Shown: positions 22,020 to 33,229 of the stretch, in pieces | How the letters are laid out: the number at the start of each line of letters is the position of its first letter | Position numbering within the stretch: position 1 is the stretch's first letter | Assembly (NCBI GenBank): GCA_034440615.1 | Contig: JAOTOM010003932.1 | Coordinates: forward strand, 124,001-188,000 | DNA: 64,000 nucleotides | Origin: Ashinkailepas kermadecensis | Taxonomy: Eukaryota; Arthropoda; Thecostraca; Neolepadidae | Direction of reading: 5' to 3' | Notes under the pieces: generated by a model | What the model was told of the DNA's origin: nothing | Seen by the model: only the letters and a program-made list of their open reading frames with translations | Database searches by the model: none | Program-made: the position numbers and the translations under genes

Positions 22020-23380
22020 CGCGGAGAAAGTGCGTCCGTTGTTTTTCTGCTTGGCGTCTGGCAGGGAGGACGGGGAGGGAGAGGGACGGGGTAATTTGCC
22101 CGGCCACAAAGGGATTCGGCATGTGTGGCGACCTGCTGATCTTTGTTACCCGGGGCAGTGCTTTGCTCACTGCCGCCAAGTCAGCATAAACACGGTAAAC
22201 GGCTTGGACGCGTGACCGATAGTTACGTCTAATACAGCAAATCTGTGTGGTGTGCTATTTCGCCGTGATCCAGCACAGCGGGGTAATAATTCCCCACGGT
22301 GTTATCTACTAAGCTGAATGGATTTCTCCAGGCATGCCAAAATCATTGATTATGTCACCAATTATGGTACCGACAGCGCGAGTGCGTGAGGAAAGGCGAG
22401 GTAAACCCAACAAGAAACAACCACAGTGTAATATTAACTGCAGAAAGCGGTTGAAATGCTTCACGATGCTCAGCAAACCACTGAAATGTCTCGCCGATGT
22501 GGTCCGGAGCAGGTCAAAAGACTAGTTTCAATGAACAACCGCCGAGGTGTTGGGCGAATAAATAATTGACACCTGCAAAGTTCATAGTCGGTACCCTCCA
22601 CAGCTGGTGCCTTTCACAAATGCACCACCGTCCATTGTGACGCACACAATCTCCTCAATATCGCTCGGGATGTTGCAATCCCAGAGTAAGAATGCATGTC
22701 GACCATGTTTTGGAACCAGTTTCATTCGAAAGAAAAGCTACACGGGCTCTGATTGTGCTGCAGCGGACCAAACACCACATCGTAGAAGCCATATGCGGAT
22801 AACATTGTGAAATCTGGAGACATCAAATGCGTCACAGCGCATGGGCTTGGACCCCGTTATTTTGGTAGTTTGGATGGGCTGTTCGTAATGCAGATGACCC
22901 GTTTCCCTGTCGCTAAAAACCAGACGGCTCGTGGCGATCGTATCTGGACAGGCTTGGGTCATCCAAGCGATGTCGACCGGGCTCGTCTGGGCTGACGTCG
23001 TACATGACAATTGACATCCCTGTCAACTCTCTGCAAACGCACAAGCCGTCGCACAAGACGCAGCGTATACCAATGAGGCATCTGGCATGCTTGTCTGACA
23101 AAGCAACTGAAAGAGAATGCAAATTGGGATTTACCGAGTGTTCGGCACTGAGCCGCACAGCAGTGTCATTCCATCACGCACGCAGTTGCCGGAAACGCGA
23201 AATTGAAGGAGATAGCGATGCTCTAACCCACGACCTAGTGGTCACAATTCAAGTGTAATTGCCATGCACCTATCCACCCCTTCTCACATCAGCCAACACC
23301 GTCCACCAACGCGTGCGAACTCTGCTGAGAATCGGCGGTCCAGACCGGCAGCCGGTCGGCGTCGGAATTCCGTGGCCGAC
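22020..23380. other. Unique sequence, no gene seen
   Basis: No recognised coding or RNA gene. The open frames are short and occur on both strands. Confidence 0.4.
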
Positions 23381-23384
23381 ATCT

Positions 23385-23585
23385 CTGTCCAAGACCAGGA
23401 GTCAGAAGTGTCGGAGTTCGGTGGCCGACATGTGTGTCCAAGACCGACATCTGTGTTCAAGACCAGTGGTCAGCAGTGTCGGAATTCGGTGGCCGACTTC
23501 TCTGTCCAAGACCAGGGGTCAGCAATGTCGATTTCGGTGGCCGACATCTCTGTCCAAGACCAGCGATCAGCAGTGTCGGAAACCA
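23385..23585. repeat. ~48-50-bp minisatellite, about 4 copies
   Basis: Copies share gtcagcagtgtcgga, ttcggtggccgac and gtccaagacca, with indels. One copy contains an extra partial segment (catctgtgttcaagacc). Confidence 0.85.
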
Positions 23586-23611
23586 GCAGCCACCGCCCCG
23601 GGCCTTCGCGT

Positions 23612-23725
23612 CACCGCACGGCTGCTGGTATCTGGCGGATAGCGCCCACCACACGCGCCGTGTCACAGCACGGCTGCTGGTATCTGGCGGACAGCGCCCA
23701 CCACACGCGCCGTGTCACGCGACTT
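23612..23725. repeat. 52-bp direct duplication, 2 copies plus a part
   Basis: The word cacggctgctggtatctgg begins at 23617 and again at 23669, and ccaccacacgcgccgtgtcac ends each copy (given here only as a landmark). Near-identical copies indicate a recent duplication. Confidence 0.9.
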
Positions 23726-23729
23726 TCCT

Positions 23730-24120
23730 TCTTTCGAAATCGGCCTCCAATTAAGACCGTCCAGCAAAAACCTGCAGCCTCCCGGTCGGCCGACCTTCCG
23801 TCCGTAAATCCCCCCCCCCGCTCTCCACCGGCAGCGGGGCCGAGCCGGGCCGGGGCCGGCCGCACCTGCTGCCGATCCGCCTCGGAGGCGGGGCAGTGCG
23901 CGTACTGTCGGGGGAGACGGGAGAGGGGAGAGGGGAGTGGGGAGTGGTAGGGGTGATGGATGGCCGGGTCTGACTGCCGTCTGGGGCGCACCCGCTGCCC
24001 GTCCGACGACCTGCTCGGCTGGTGACCCTTGCTCCGGTTAGGGGTGGGGTGGAGGGTCAGGGGAGCAGGGGGTCAGGGCCGCGTGCAGCTTTTGGCCATG
24101 GCGAAATAGATGAGTGATTG
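23730..24120. other. GC-rich unique stretch with C and G runs
   Basis: The segment includes a run of ten C at about 23808-23818 and gggagagg-type repeats at 23910-23945. No gene recognised. Confidence 0.45.
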
Positions 24121-24124
24121 GCAG

Positions 24125-24320
24125 GGTTATGAGCCGACTCAGTCTGCTGATGGTGAGGTCAGCTGTCAGGCTGGGATGATGGGCAGGGGTATGTTGTGGG
24201 CCGACTCAGTCTGCTGATGGTGAGGTCAGCTGTCGGGCTGGGATGGTGGGCAGGGTTATGTTGTGGGCCGACTCAGTCTGCTGATGCTGAGGTCAGCTGT
24301 CAGGCTGGGATGATGGGCAG
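24125..24320. repeat. 67-bp minisatellite, 3 copies
   Basis: The word ccgactcagtctgctgat begins at 24134, 24201 and 24268, giving an exact 67-bp period. Differences are few, so the array is recent. Confidence 0.95.
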
Positions 24321-24329
24321 AAGCAGCTG

Positions 24330-26180
24330 ACCACCGCGAGTGCTGCCTCCGCGACTGGGGAGGGGTGAGGGTGGTTCGACCCAGCACCCTCTGACCTACT
24401 GGAGACAGAGTATATGGTCTGATTCAGCGCCCTCTAGCCGAGCTGGGAGTAGGGGCGTCGCCTGTCGATCCAGCATGAACCGAATACCTCGTCGTGATTG
24501 TATCTTAGCTAACTATGATATTATAATGGCCGCTTGCAGGGTGAAGACGCCATGATATCTGCAGCTGCTCAATTATCCGAACATCGCCGACAATGGCTCA
24601 GGGGATGTACGGATGATTAGCGCACAACATATAAATAACCTGCGTGTTGATGTGCTGATTGTGATCCCGCTGCCAAGGCCAGCGATAAGTCCGTCGGGTG
24701 TCTGTATTCGCCACCGACGTGCTAAGACACTCCGCGAGCAAGGGCTGTGCTTTCCTGACGTTTCTACAGTGAGTATGCCGAGCGCTACTTTTCAGAAAAA
24801 ACTTTCAATGTCCTATTCACACATCGTGTTCACCCTGAATAAACCTCACAGCATTATGGCATTATTAGTAGTTTAAAATGTCACACCTGCTCCTTTAGAC
24901 AATGAACAGCTTACGAGTGGCGAGCGCAACAAACCAGGCGCCATTTTTACACACGCCCGTAAATTCGGTCCGTCTGCCTCGGCCGCGCGGCAGGAGAGAG
25001 CGTTACCGCCTTTTTCATCCCGAATCGGTCGATCAATGACATGAATTAGGAGATATTTCGGTTTTAAGCTGACATTGACGATGGCGATAAGACATGACCA
25101 ATCCGGTGTCGTGTCAATCGTCACTATTTTACAGAACGCCTTTCAACATTTTTTTTCTGGATTGATGGGCTTAGCCGCTGAAGCTTAGAACCACCGCAAG
25201 CAATAGCTATCATTCAATCAACATGTCCATGCAGGTTGGAGACTCAAACGCTAAGTCATTTGAGCGCTATTTTGTCAAAGGAAAACAGGAAATGTCTCAT
25301 GAAAGCCTGACTGATCTCTCAGGACTCAGGACTGAAAAAGACAGACGACAATTTAATGAGCGCAGAATTACCTTCGTGCGTGAATATGAATGTGACATAA
25401 TACTGGATGTTGCGGCATCGTGCGAATATTGAAGCGCATTGTGGATATGCATAAGTAGCTTGACGCAGCTATCCAAATCGGTGTCGGGAATGCGGTGAGT
25501 GCTACCTAGACATGCTGATATGCATCTTAGACGAGACTGTGCAGTATTTGACAATGGGCTAGACAAAGACACGACAGTGAGGGTGCGGGGGGGGCTTTGG
25601 TATCAAGCAGATATTGGAACAAAGTCAACTTGTGTGGCACAGTGGAGCCGACAGGTATCACTTTGTATGCTTTAAGGGGCCCAACTGCCCTCCCTCCCAA
25701 TGGGTAACCTCCCCCAATCATTCAATTGGCCCCTAAATCAGACAGAAGCTCGACCATTGAGCCTTTGGAAGCACCCTTCCAGAACGCTTGAGTGCACCCT
25801 CCCTCCCCCCGCTGAGCGAGTTTTTTTTTAACTTGTGGGGCCCTATCTCCGAAGAAAAATGCCAACAAAAATATAAATTGGCCCCCTTAATCAAGTTTAC
25901 AAAGTAACACTGCTGGTGGGGCCTTGAATAAGAATAAACCTTGGAATAAGAATAACCCCTTGACTATGGAACGATTATCATTATTATGCAAAATACAGGC
26001 AATAATATCAACAGGCAGCTGTGGAATTATTCCAGACATAATATGAAGTCAAGACTTAATAACATATCCAAAGAAGCGTATTAGGTCGAGGCAGTTGAGG
26101 ATATGGTAGCGGTAAACTATCCGATGAAAAATGAACAATTCTAAATGTTATTTGTTCAATGCAAGCATGCCATCCGCTTG
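24330..26180. other. Unique, mostly AT-rich sequence, no gene seen
   Basis: It includes two weak CTCF-like words in reverse orientation (cagcaccctctgacc near 24379 and cagcgccctctagcc near 24427). Around 25570-25930 it has a composition with several ggggcccc-type words that may be a decayed dispersed repeat. No coding family recognised. Confidence 0.4.
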
Positions 26181-26190
26181 CTTCCCCTAG

Positions 26191-26616
26191 ATCGCTACGC
26201 CTTCTACGGGAAATCCGACGCTGCCAATAGCCTCTGCAGTGGACTTAGCACTCGGAATTACACGACCTTTGTGGGGTGTCGCAGATCGCGCTCCCGAACC
26301 TCCGCACCCACCATTTAGAGTGCCGAATAAACTCTCAACCGTACCTTTACTATTGCTCACGCAGACTAAATCTCCGGGACAGATAGTGATAGGCCTAGTC
26401 CATATATTTGTGTATGGAGATAATGGAAATATTGTCATCCTCGTAGGCCAGGCACCAGCTGGGTATGTTGGGAACCAACTTGAGAGTGACGTTGCATTGG
26501 CTATAACCACTTCTTTTGCAATGTTTTTCATCGGCACCCGAATTGAGGATATCGATGGCACGAGGATATCGACGACACGTTCATCATTCCATCCGCATGA
26601 TGGATTTGTCCGCTGA
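26191..26616 (+). CDS. Unrecognised open frame, possible internal exon
   Basis: This 141-codon frame opens directly after a pyrimidine-rich tract ending in TAG (26175-26190), a plausible 3' splice site, and ends at a TGA at 26614-26616. It has no early ATG, so it could only be used as a spliced exon. The predicted segment is moderately hydrophobic, with no repeats and no motif I recognise. A minus-strand frame of similar length (26187-26657) overlaps it, which weakens the case. It could equally be chance. Confidence 0.15.
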   Translation: MATPSTGNPTLPIASAVDLALGITRPLWGVADRAPEPPHPPFRVPNKLSTVPLLLLTQTKSPGQIVIGLVHIFVYGDNGNIVILVGQAPAGYVGNQLESDVALAITTSFAMFFIGTRIEDIDGTRISTTRSSFHPHDGFVR

Positions 26617-26628
26617 ATTTCGCCAGAA

Positions 26629-26676
26629 CAAAGAACGTGAACAAAGAACATGAGCAAAGAACGTGAGCAAAGAACA
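26629..26676. repeat. 13-bp tandem repeat, about 3.5 copies
   Basis: The unit gagcaaagaacgt is repeated with one or two changes. Confidence 0.85.
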
Positions 26677-26959
26677 GTTAGGTATCAGTTGCTGCTTGCG
26701 ATCTTCAATGGCTAACGGTATGTGTTTCTTTCACAAAGCGCATTCCCTGGAGTGAATGCCATATTTATACCTGCACTCTCCATTGCAGGCCACGAAGGCT
26801 GTCCTCCGGAGGGACCCTATGTCTCTACCACGCCCTCAGTTGCGGGTCATACAGCTCGGAGCGGGTACAACACCTCCACCTGCGCCTGCTGATGCAGCTA
26901 CCATACTCAGACCATTTATACTCAGTACCATACTCAGTTATCGGAACTGGTCATTACAC

Positions 26960-27080
26960 AGACGGCGTGGCCGCCTGTGAAGGCTGTTGCTAGAAAGCGA
27001 CACCACCTGTGAAGGCTGTCACCAGACGGCGAGACCACCTGTGAAAACTGCCGCAGACTGCGAGACTATCTGTGAAGATC
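26960..27080. repeat. Degenerate ~36-bp repeat, about 4 copies
   Basis: The word cacctgtgaaggctg and its variants (cgcctgtgaagg, cacctgtgaaaac, tatctgtgaagatc) recur every 33-37 bp. Confidence 0.75.
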
Positions 27081-27084
27081 GCTA

Positions 27085-27550
27085 CAAACAGCACAGGGAC
27101 CATCGCTGTCTAGCAACGTCATGATACGGACAAATTGGTGGACGCGGGCGATACTTATAACGGAACGTTCCTGGTAGCACCGCAGTAACCGATTAAAGCC
27201 GACAGCGACGTTGTTTTGGAGGGCATGTGCGTAGCTTTTTACAGAGCTCCAATTGGTCTCGCTGTTCACGCGCTCAAGTGGTTATCGCTCCGCACAATGG
27301 GCGCGCTCAGATATTTTGTGACTGGTCTGTTAGCATCCGACAAGTTTGCTATTGCTGAGCACATCTGGACCAAGGGCCGGACAAATTATGTTGGTGCAAC
27401 ACAGCATCTGCACTGCTACTGAAGGCTCAGTCTGCAGCCTGTCATTCTGGGTGCGCCTTTGCTTTCAACTAAGCCGTCAACCGTCTAAGCATGTGTGCGG
27501 TTGAGGACGAGTTCCACGCAGTTTCTTCTAGGAATTTCCTCTCGCCATCT
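27085..27550. other. Unique sequence before the 27/15-bp array
   Basis: No gene recognised. An ATG at 27491 opens a frame that runs into the array and is then lost by indels. Confidence 0.45.
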
Positions 27551-27555
27551 CCCCC

Positions 27556-28712
27556 GGCTGAGGCCCATCAGCAGAAGAGGCCGGCTGAGGCCCATCAGCA
27601 GAAGGCCGCTGAGGCCCTTCACAGAAGGCCCATCAGCAGAAGAGGCCTGCTGAGGCCCATAACAGAAGGCCCATCAGCAGAAGGCCCATCAGCAGAAGGC
27701 CCATCAGCAGAAGAGGCCTGCTGAGGCCCATCAGCAGAAGACGCCGGCTGAGGCCCATCACAGAAGAGGCCTGCTGAGGCCCATCAGCAGAAGAGGCCTG
27801 CTGAGGCCCATCAGCAGAAGAGGCCTGCTGAGGCCCATCAGCAGAAGGCCCATCAGCAGAAGAGGCCTGCTGAGGCCCATCAGCAAAGAGGCCTGCTGAG
27901 GCCCATCAGCAGAAGGCCCATCAGCAAAGAGGTCTGCTGAGGCCCATCAGCAGAAGGCCCATCAGCAGAAGAGGCCGGCTGAGGCCCATCAGCAGAAGAG
28001 GCCGGCTGAGGCCCATCAGCAGAAGGGGCCGGCTGAGGCCCATCAGCAGAAGGCCCATCAGCAGAAGAGGCCTGCTGAGGCCCATCAGCAGAAGGCCCAT
28101 CAGCAGAAGAGGCCTGCTGAGGCCCATCAGCAGAAGGCCCATCAGCAGAAGAGGCCTGCTGAGGCCCATCAGCAGAAGGCCCATCAGCAGAAGGCCCATC
28201 AGCAGAAAAGGCCGGCTGAGGCCCTTCAGCAGAAGGCCCATCAGCAGAAGAGGCCGGCTGAGGCCCATCAGCAGAAGGCCCATCAGCAGAAGAGGCCGGC
28301 TGAGGCCCATCAGCAGAAGAGGCCGGCTGAGGCCCATCAGCAGAAAAGGCCGGCTGAGGCCCTTCAGCAGAAGGCCCATCAGCAGAAGAGGCCTACTGAG
28401 GCCCATCAGCAGAAGGCCCATCAGCAGAAGAGGCCGGCTGAGGCCCATCAGCAGAAGGCCCATCAGCAGAAGAGGCCTGCTGAGGCCCATCAGCAGAAGG
28501 CCCATCAGCAGAAGAGGCCTGCTGAGGCCCATCAGCAGAAGGCCCATCAGCAGAAGAGGCCTGCTGAGGCCCATCAGCAGAAGGCCCATCAGCAGAAGGC
28601 CCATCAGCAGAAGAGGCCGGCTGAGGCCCATCAGCAGAAGAGGCCGGCTGAGGCCCATCAGCAGAAGGCCCATCAGCAGAAGAGGCCGGCTGAGGCCCAT
28701 CAGCAGAAGAGT
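27556..28712. repeat. Modular minisatellite of 27- and 15-bp units
   Basis: The array is built from a 15-bp block, ggcccatcagcagaa, and a 12-bp block, gaggcc(t/g)gctga, used as 15+12 or as 15 alone. Left units carry indels (cacagaag, cagcaaag); right units are clean. Both unit lengths are multiples of three, so the right half stays open in one plus frame (AEAHQQKRP repeats) and in two minus frames (Leu/Met-rich or Ser/Pro-rich). Choosing a coding frame is not possible from this alone. Confidence 0.95.
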
Positions 28713-28993
28713 GTAGAGTGCACCACGCAGCCTGTTGTGCACTGAGACAGAACCCGGTTTCCATGATCCGATCCACACGTTCTGAGGCTTCGCGGGAAAA
28801 TGTTATCTGTGTTGATAGTGCAGGCAATGGAGAGTTCTCCGAAGAGATAACCTCAGCCAGGCGGTGTCCGACTCTTATGTATCCGAGTTCCAGGACTAGA
28901 CCAGACCAATTTTTGACGTGTTGATCCCAGTGACAGTTCTGGGCTCAGCTGATATCCAATGCACTAGACAAAGGTTTGAAAGGCGGCCGAGAC

Positions 28994-30725
28994 GGTACCA
29001 ACCCGCTGCGGACGGTCTGGTGGTGGGGGGTTCGTCTCACTTCCGAGCGGTACCAACCCGCCCCGGACGGTCTGGTGGTGGGAGGTTCGTCTCACTTCCG
29101 AGCGGTACCAACCCGCCGCGGACGGTCTGGTGGTGGGGGGTTCGTCTCACTTCCGAGCGGTACCAACCCGCCGCGGACGGTCTGGTGGTGGGGGGGTTCG
29201 TCTCACTTCCGAGCGGTACCAACCCGCCGCGGACGGTCTGGTGGTGGGGGTTCGTCTCACTTCCGAGCGGTACCAACCCGCCGCGGACGGTCTGGTGGTG
29301 GGGGTTCGTCTCACTTCCGAGCGGTACCAACCCGCCGCGGACGGTCTGGTGGTGGGAGGTTCGTCTCACTTCCGAGCGGTACCAACCCGCTGCGGACGGT
29401 CTGGTGGTGGGGGTTCGTCTCACTTCCGAGCGGTACCAACCCGCCGCGGACGGTCTGGTGGTGGGGGGTTCGTCTCACTTCCGAGCGGTACCAACCCGCC
29501 CCGGACGGTCTGGTGGTGGGAGGTTCGTCTCACTTCCGAGCGGTACCAACCCGCCGCGGACGGTCTGGTGGTGGGGGGTTCGTCTCACTTCCGAGCGGTA
29601 CCAACCCGCCCCGGACGGTCTGGGGGACGTCGTCTCACTTCCGAGCGGTAACCCGGACGGTCTGGTGGGGTTCGTCTCACTTCCGAGCGGTACCAACCCG
29701 CCGCGGACGGTCTGGTGGTGGGAGGTTCGTCTCACTTCCGAGCGGTACCAACCCGCCGCGGACGGTCTGGTGGTGGGAGGTTCGTCTCACTTCCGAGCGG
29801 TACCAACCCGCCGCGGACGGTCTGGTGGTGGGAGGTTCGTCTCACTTCCGAGCGGTACCAACCCGCCGCGGACGGTCTGGTGGTGGGGGGTTCGTCTCAC
29901 TTCCGAGCGGTACCAACCCGCCGCGGACGGTCTGGTGGTGGGAGGTTCGTCTCACTTCCGAGCGGTACCAACCCGCCGCGGACGGTCTGGTGGTGGGAGG
30001 TTCGTCTCACTTCCGAGCGGTACCAACCCGCCGCGGACGGTCTGGTGGTGGGGGGTTCGTCTCACTTCCGAGCGGTACCAACCCGCCGCGGACGGTCTGG
30101 TGGTGGGGGGTTCGTCTCACTTCGAGCGGTACCAACCCGCCGCGGACGGTCTGGTGGTGGGAGGTTCGTCTCACTTCCGAGCGGTACCAACCGCCGCGGA
30201 CGGTCTGGTGGTGGGAGGTTCGTCTCACTTCCGAGCGGTACCAACCCGCTGCGGACGGTCTGGTGGTGGGGTTCTCACTTCCGAGCGGTACCAACCCGCC
30301 GCGGACGGTCTTGGTGGGAGGTTCGTCTCACTTCCGAGCGGTACCAACCCGCCGCGGACGGTCTGGTGGTGGGAGGTTCGTCTCACTTCCGAGCGGTACC
30401 AACCCGCCGCGGACGGTCTGGTGGTGGGGGGTTCGTCTCACTTCCGAGCGGTACCAACCCGCCGCGGACGGTCTGGTGGTGGGGGGTTCGTCTCACTTCC
30501 GAGCGGTACCAACCCGCCGCGGACGGTCTGGTGGTGGGAGGTTCGTCTCACTTCCGAGCGGTACCAACCCGCCGCGGACGGTCTGGTGGTGGAGGTTCGT
30601 CTCATTCCGAGCGGTACCAACCCGCCGCGGACGGTCTGGTGGTGGGAGGTTCGTCTCACTTCCGAGCGGTACCAACCCGCCGCGGACGGTCTGGTGGTGG
30701 GAGGTTCGTCTCACTTCCGAGCGGT
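28994..30725 (+). repeat. 55-bp minisatellite derived from a SINE head, about 31 copies
   Basis: The unit is 38 bp starting with ggtctggtggtggg and ending with cacttccgagcggt, plus 17 bp, accaacccgccgcggac. The 38-bp part is the tRNA-like head of the SINE that continues without a break from the final unit at 30688. Copies vary mainly in the G run (three to seven G) and by occasional small deletions near 29630-29670 and 30110-30310. The unit length is not a multiple of three, and plus-strand frames of over 600 codons result only from missing stop codons. G runs spaced along the array could form G-quadruplexes. Confidence 0.95.
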
Positions 30726-30833
30726 TGTGGGTTCGAGTCCCACTAGTCGCTGCTCTTTGCCCGCGACTAATCGGAGGACAGATTGACGAAGTTGCGTGAC
30801 CAAAGCTTAAATCCGTCGCATAAATCAACAACC
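30688..30833 (+). mobile_element. tRNA-derived SINE, diverged copy
   Basis: The tRNA-like head runs from ggtctggtgg to the T arm, where GTGGG-TTCGAGT-CCCAC forms a canonical 5-bp stem and 7-base loop and supplies a pol III B box (ggttcgagtcc). The tail, beginning ctctttgcccgcgactaatc, matches the two other copies at 39119-39274 and 42640-42720. Over 56 aligned head bases it agrees with the 39-kb copy at 42 positions (75%), so it is older. Its first 38 head bases are identical to the minisatellite unit upstream. No target-site duplication can be seen because the left flank is the array. Confidence 0.85.
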
Positions 30834-30839
30834 GACCAA

Positions 30840-31035
30840 GTCGCTCATGATATGGAACCAGAATCGGATTTCCCTATCTTGTTGTCATGAGAGGGTCCTT
30901 CCTCTCCAAAAGAGTTTCATTTTTAACCAACAAACCAATGTATGTAAATTAGACAAGCTAGCAGCTGTGAGTGAATTACCTGCGTGCCTTCACTAAAGAC
31001 TTTAGCGGATGTCTGTATCTGCATTGAGACTGATT
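30840..31035. other. Unique AT-rich spacer
   Basis: No feature recognised between the SINE and the 50-bp AT-rich array. Confidence 0.5.
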
Positions 31036-31039
31036 GCAG

Positions 31040-31795
31040 TATCTACGTAGCACGTTCAGCCTTAATCTAGACTCGATCATTGTCTTGATGGGCTATGTAG
31101 CATGTTCAAGCTCAATTTAGACTCGATCATTGCCTTGATGGGCTATGTAGCATGTTCAAGCTCAATTTATACTCAATCATTGCCTTGATGGGTTATGTAG
31201 CACATTCAAGCTCAATTTAGACTATATTATTGTCTTGATGGGCTATGCAGCACGTTCAGGCTTAATTTAGACTCGATCAATGCCTTGATGAGCTATGCAG
31301 CACGTTCAGGCTTAATTTTACTTAATCAATGTCTTGATGGGCTATGTAGCATGTTCAGGCTTAACTTAGACTCCATCATTATCTTGATGGGCTATGTAGC
31401 ACGTTCAGCCTAAATTTAGACTCGATCATTGTCTTGATGCACAATGTAGCACGTCCGACTTAACATGGACTCGATCATTGTCTTGTTGGATTGTGTAGCA
31501 CGATCAGGCTTAATTTAGTCTGGATCATTGTCTTGATGGGCTGTGTAGCACTATCTGGTTTAATTTAGACTCGAGCATTGTCTTGATGGGCTATGTAGCA
31601 CAATCAGGCTTAATTTGACTCGATAATTATCTTGATGGGCTGTGTAGCATGGTCGGGCTTAATTTAGACTCGACCATTGCCTGATGGGCTATGTAGCGCG
31701 TTTAGGCTTAATTTTGACTTGATTATTGTCTTGATGGGCTATGTAGCACGCTCAGGCTTAATTTAGACTCGATCATTGTCTTAATGGGTTGGGCC
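31040..31795. repeat. AT-rich 50-bp satellite, about 15 copies
   Basis: The word ggctatgtag begins copies at 31091, 31141 and (as ggttatgtag) 31191, giving an exact 50-bp period. The unit also contains ttagactcgatcattg and cttgatggg. Copies differ by 10-20% and the array is AT-rich, unlike the other large arrays here, so it is probably older or under different turnover. Confidence 0.95.
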
Positions 31796-31799
31796 AAGC

Positions 31800-32135
31800 G
31801 TGACCTACTCATACATAACCAATCACAACATGACGCTTCAAGATGCTAATCTCGGCCTTGTACTGCCGGCGATGATTTGGCTCGGTTACACTAACGACAG
31901 GAGTTTCGAAGACAAAATCTGAAGCGCATGATGGAAAATTTATCAAACAAAACAAGGCTATCCAAACTTACCACTGAAGAGCATACATTGACCCAACTTC
32001 ATTGTAACGAAAAAGACACCGCCATAAACAGACAGTCCTCAGATGACGGCTGGATTTAGAACTGACGCTACAAGGCCTCAGGTGGTGGCACAAGGCGTTG
32101 ATGGATATGCTCAGACTACTTTTGATCCATCACGA
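31800..32135. other. Unique spacer, no gene seen
   Basis: No recognised feature. Confidence 0.5.
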
Positions 32136-32140
32136 GTATC

Positions 32141-32940
32141 TTCACTGCATCCAGTGAGCATAGCGTCTGTCCAGATATAGGCAGCGGCATCCAGCGAGCA
32201 TAGCGTCTATCCAGACACAGGCAGCGGCATCCAGCGAACACAGCGTTTGTCCAGACACAGGCAGCGGCATCCAGCGAGCATAGCGTCTATCCAGACACAG
32301 GCAGCGGCATCCAGCGAGCATAGCGTCTATCCAGACACAGGCAACGGCATCCAGCGAGCATAGCGTCTATCCAGACACAGGCAGCGGCATCCAGCGAACA
32401 CAGCGTTTGTCCAGACACAGGCAGCGGCATCCAGCGAGCATAGCGTCTACCCAGACACAGGCAGCGGCATCCAGCGAGCACAGCTTTCTGTCCAGACACA
32501 GGCAGCGGCATCCAGCGAGCATAGCGTCTATCCAGACACAGGCAGCGGCATCCAGCGAGCACAGCTTCTGTCCAGACACAGGCAGCGGCATCCAGCGAGC
32601 ATAGCGTCTATCCAGACACAGGCAGCTGCATCCAGCGAACACAGCGTTTGTCCAGACACAGGCAGCGGCATCCAGCGACCATAGCGTCTATCCAGACACA
32701 GGCAGCGGCATCCAGCGAGCACAGCTTCTGTCCAGACACAGGCAGCGGCATCCAGCGACCATAGCGTCTATCCAGACACAGGCAGCGGCATCCAGCGAGC
32801 ACAGCTTGTGTCCAGACACAGGCAGCGGCATCCAGCGAGCACGGGGTCTGTCCAGACACAGGCAGCGGCATCCAGCGAGCATAGCGTCTATCCAGACACA
32901 GGCAGCGGCATCCAGCGAGCATAGCGTCTATCCAGACACA
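32141..32940. repeat. 40-bp minisatellite, 20 copies
   Basis: The unit gcagcggcatccagcgagc + atagcgtctatccagacaca (40 bp) repeats with no length change except one or two single-base indels. Variants are 'gaacacagcgtttgt', 'gagcacagcttctg' and 'gaccatagcg', reused in no fixed order. Minus-strand frames are open but cycle through three readings, as expected for a period that is not a multiple of three. Confidence 0.97.
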
Positions 32941-33203
32941 CGTCTTTGACGACTGGCCGGCATCTTGGTGGAGACGGTCTCGATCGAGCACAAGCGACAG
33001 CGTGTCCTAGCACCGTCTGCCACCTCAACAGGTTTGGAGGCGACCCATATATTTGTATCGCAGGAGACTTCCACTCGGCACATAGCGACATCGTAAAAAC
33101 CTTGCGTCGTCGGTGGCCAACTCGGCAGCGCGCGCTCACAGCCACAACGCCGACGCCACCTCGTGTGAACACCACCGATAGCACAAGCAGCGGATAGCAC
33201 AGG

Positions 33204-33229
33204 CAGCGGATAGCACAAGCTATCCGCTG
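33204..33229. other. Perfect hairpin, 11-bp arms and 4-base loop
   Basis: CAGCGGATAGC, loop ACAA, GCTATCCGCTG. The left arm is the second copy of an 18-bp direct repeat (gcagcggatagcaca). Confidence 0.85.

Noticed and set aside
27921..28778. Minus-strand Leu/Met-rich frame of 285 codons resembling membrane segments
   Set aside because: It is the reverse reading of the 27/15-bp array. Hydrophobicity follows from the cagcagaag complement, and other frames are equally open.
28918..30799. Two plus-strand frames of over 600 codons
   Set aside because: They are produced by the 55-bp array. The period is not a multiple of three, so each frame simply cycles through the three readings of the same DNA.
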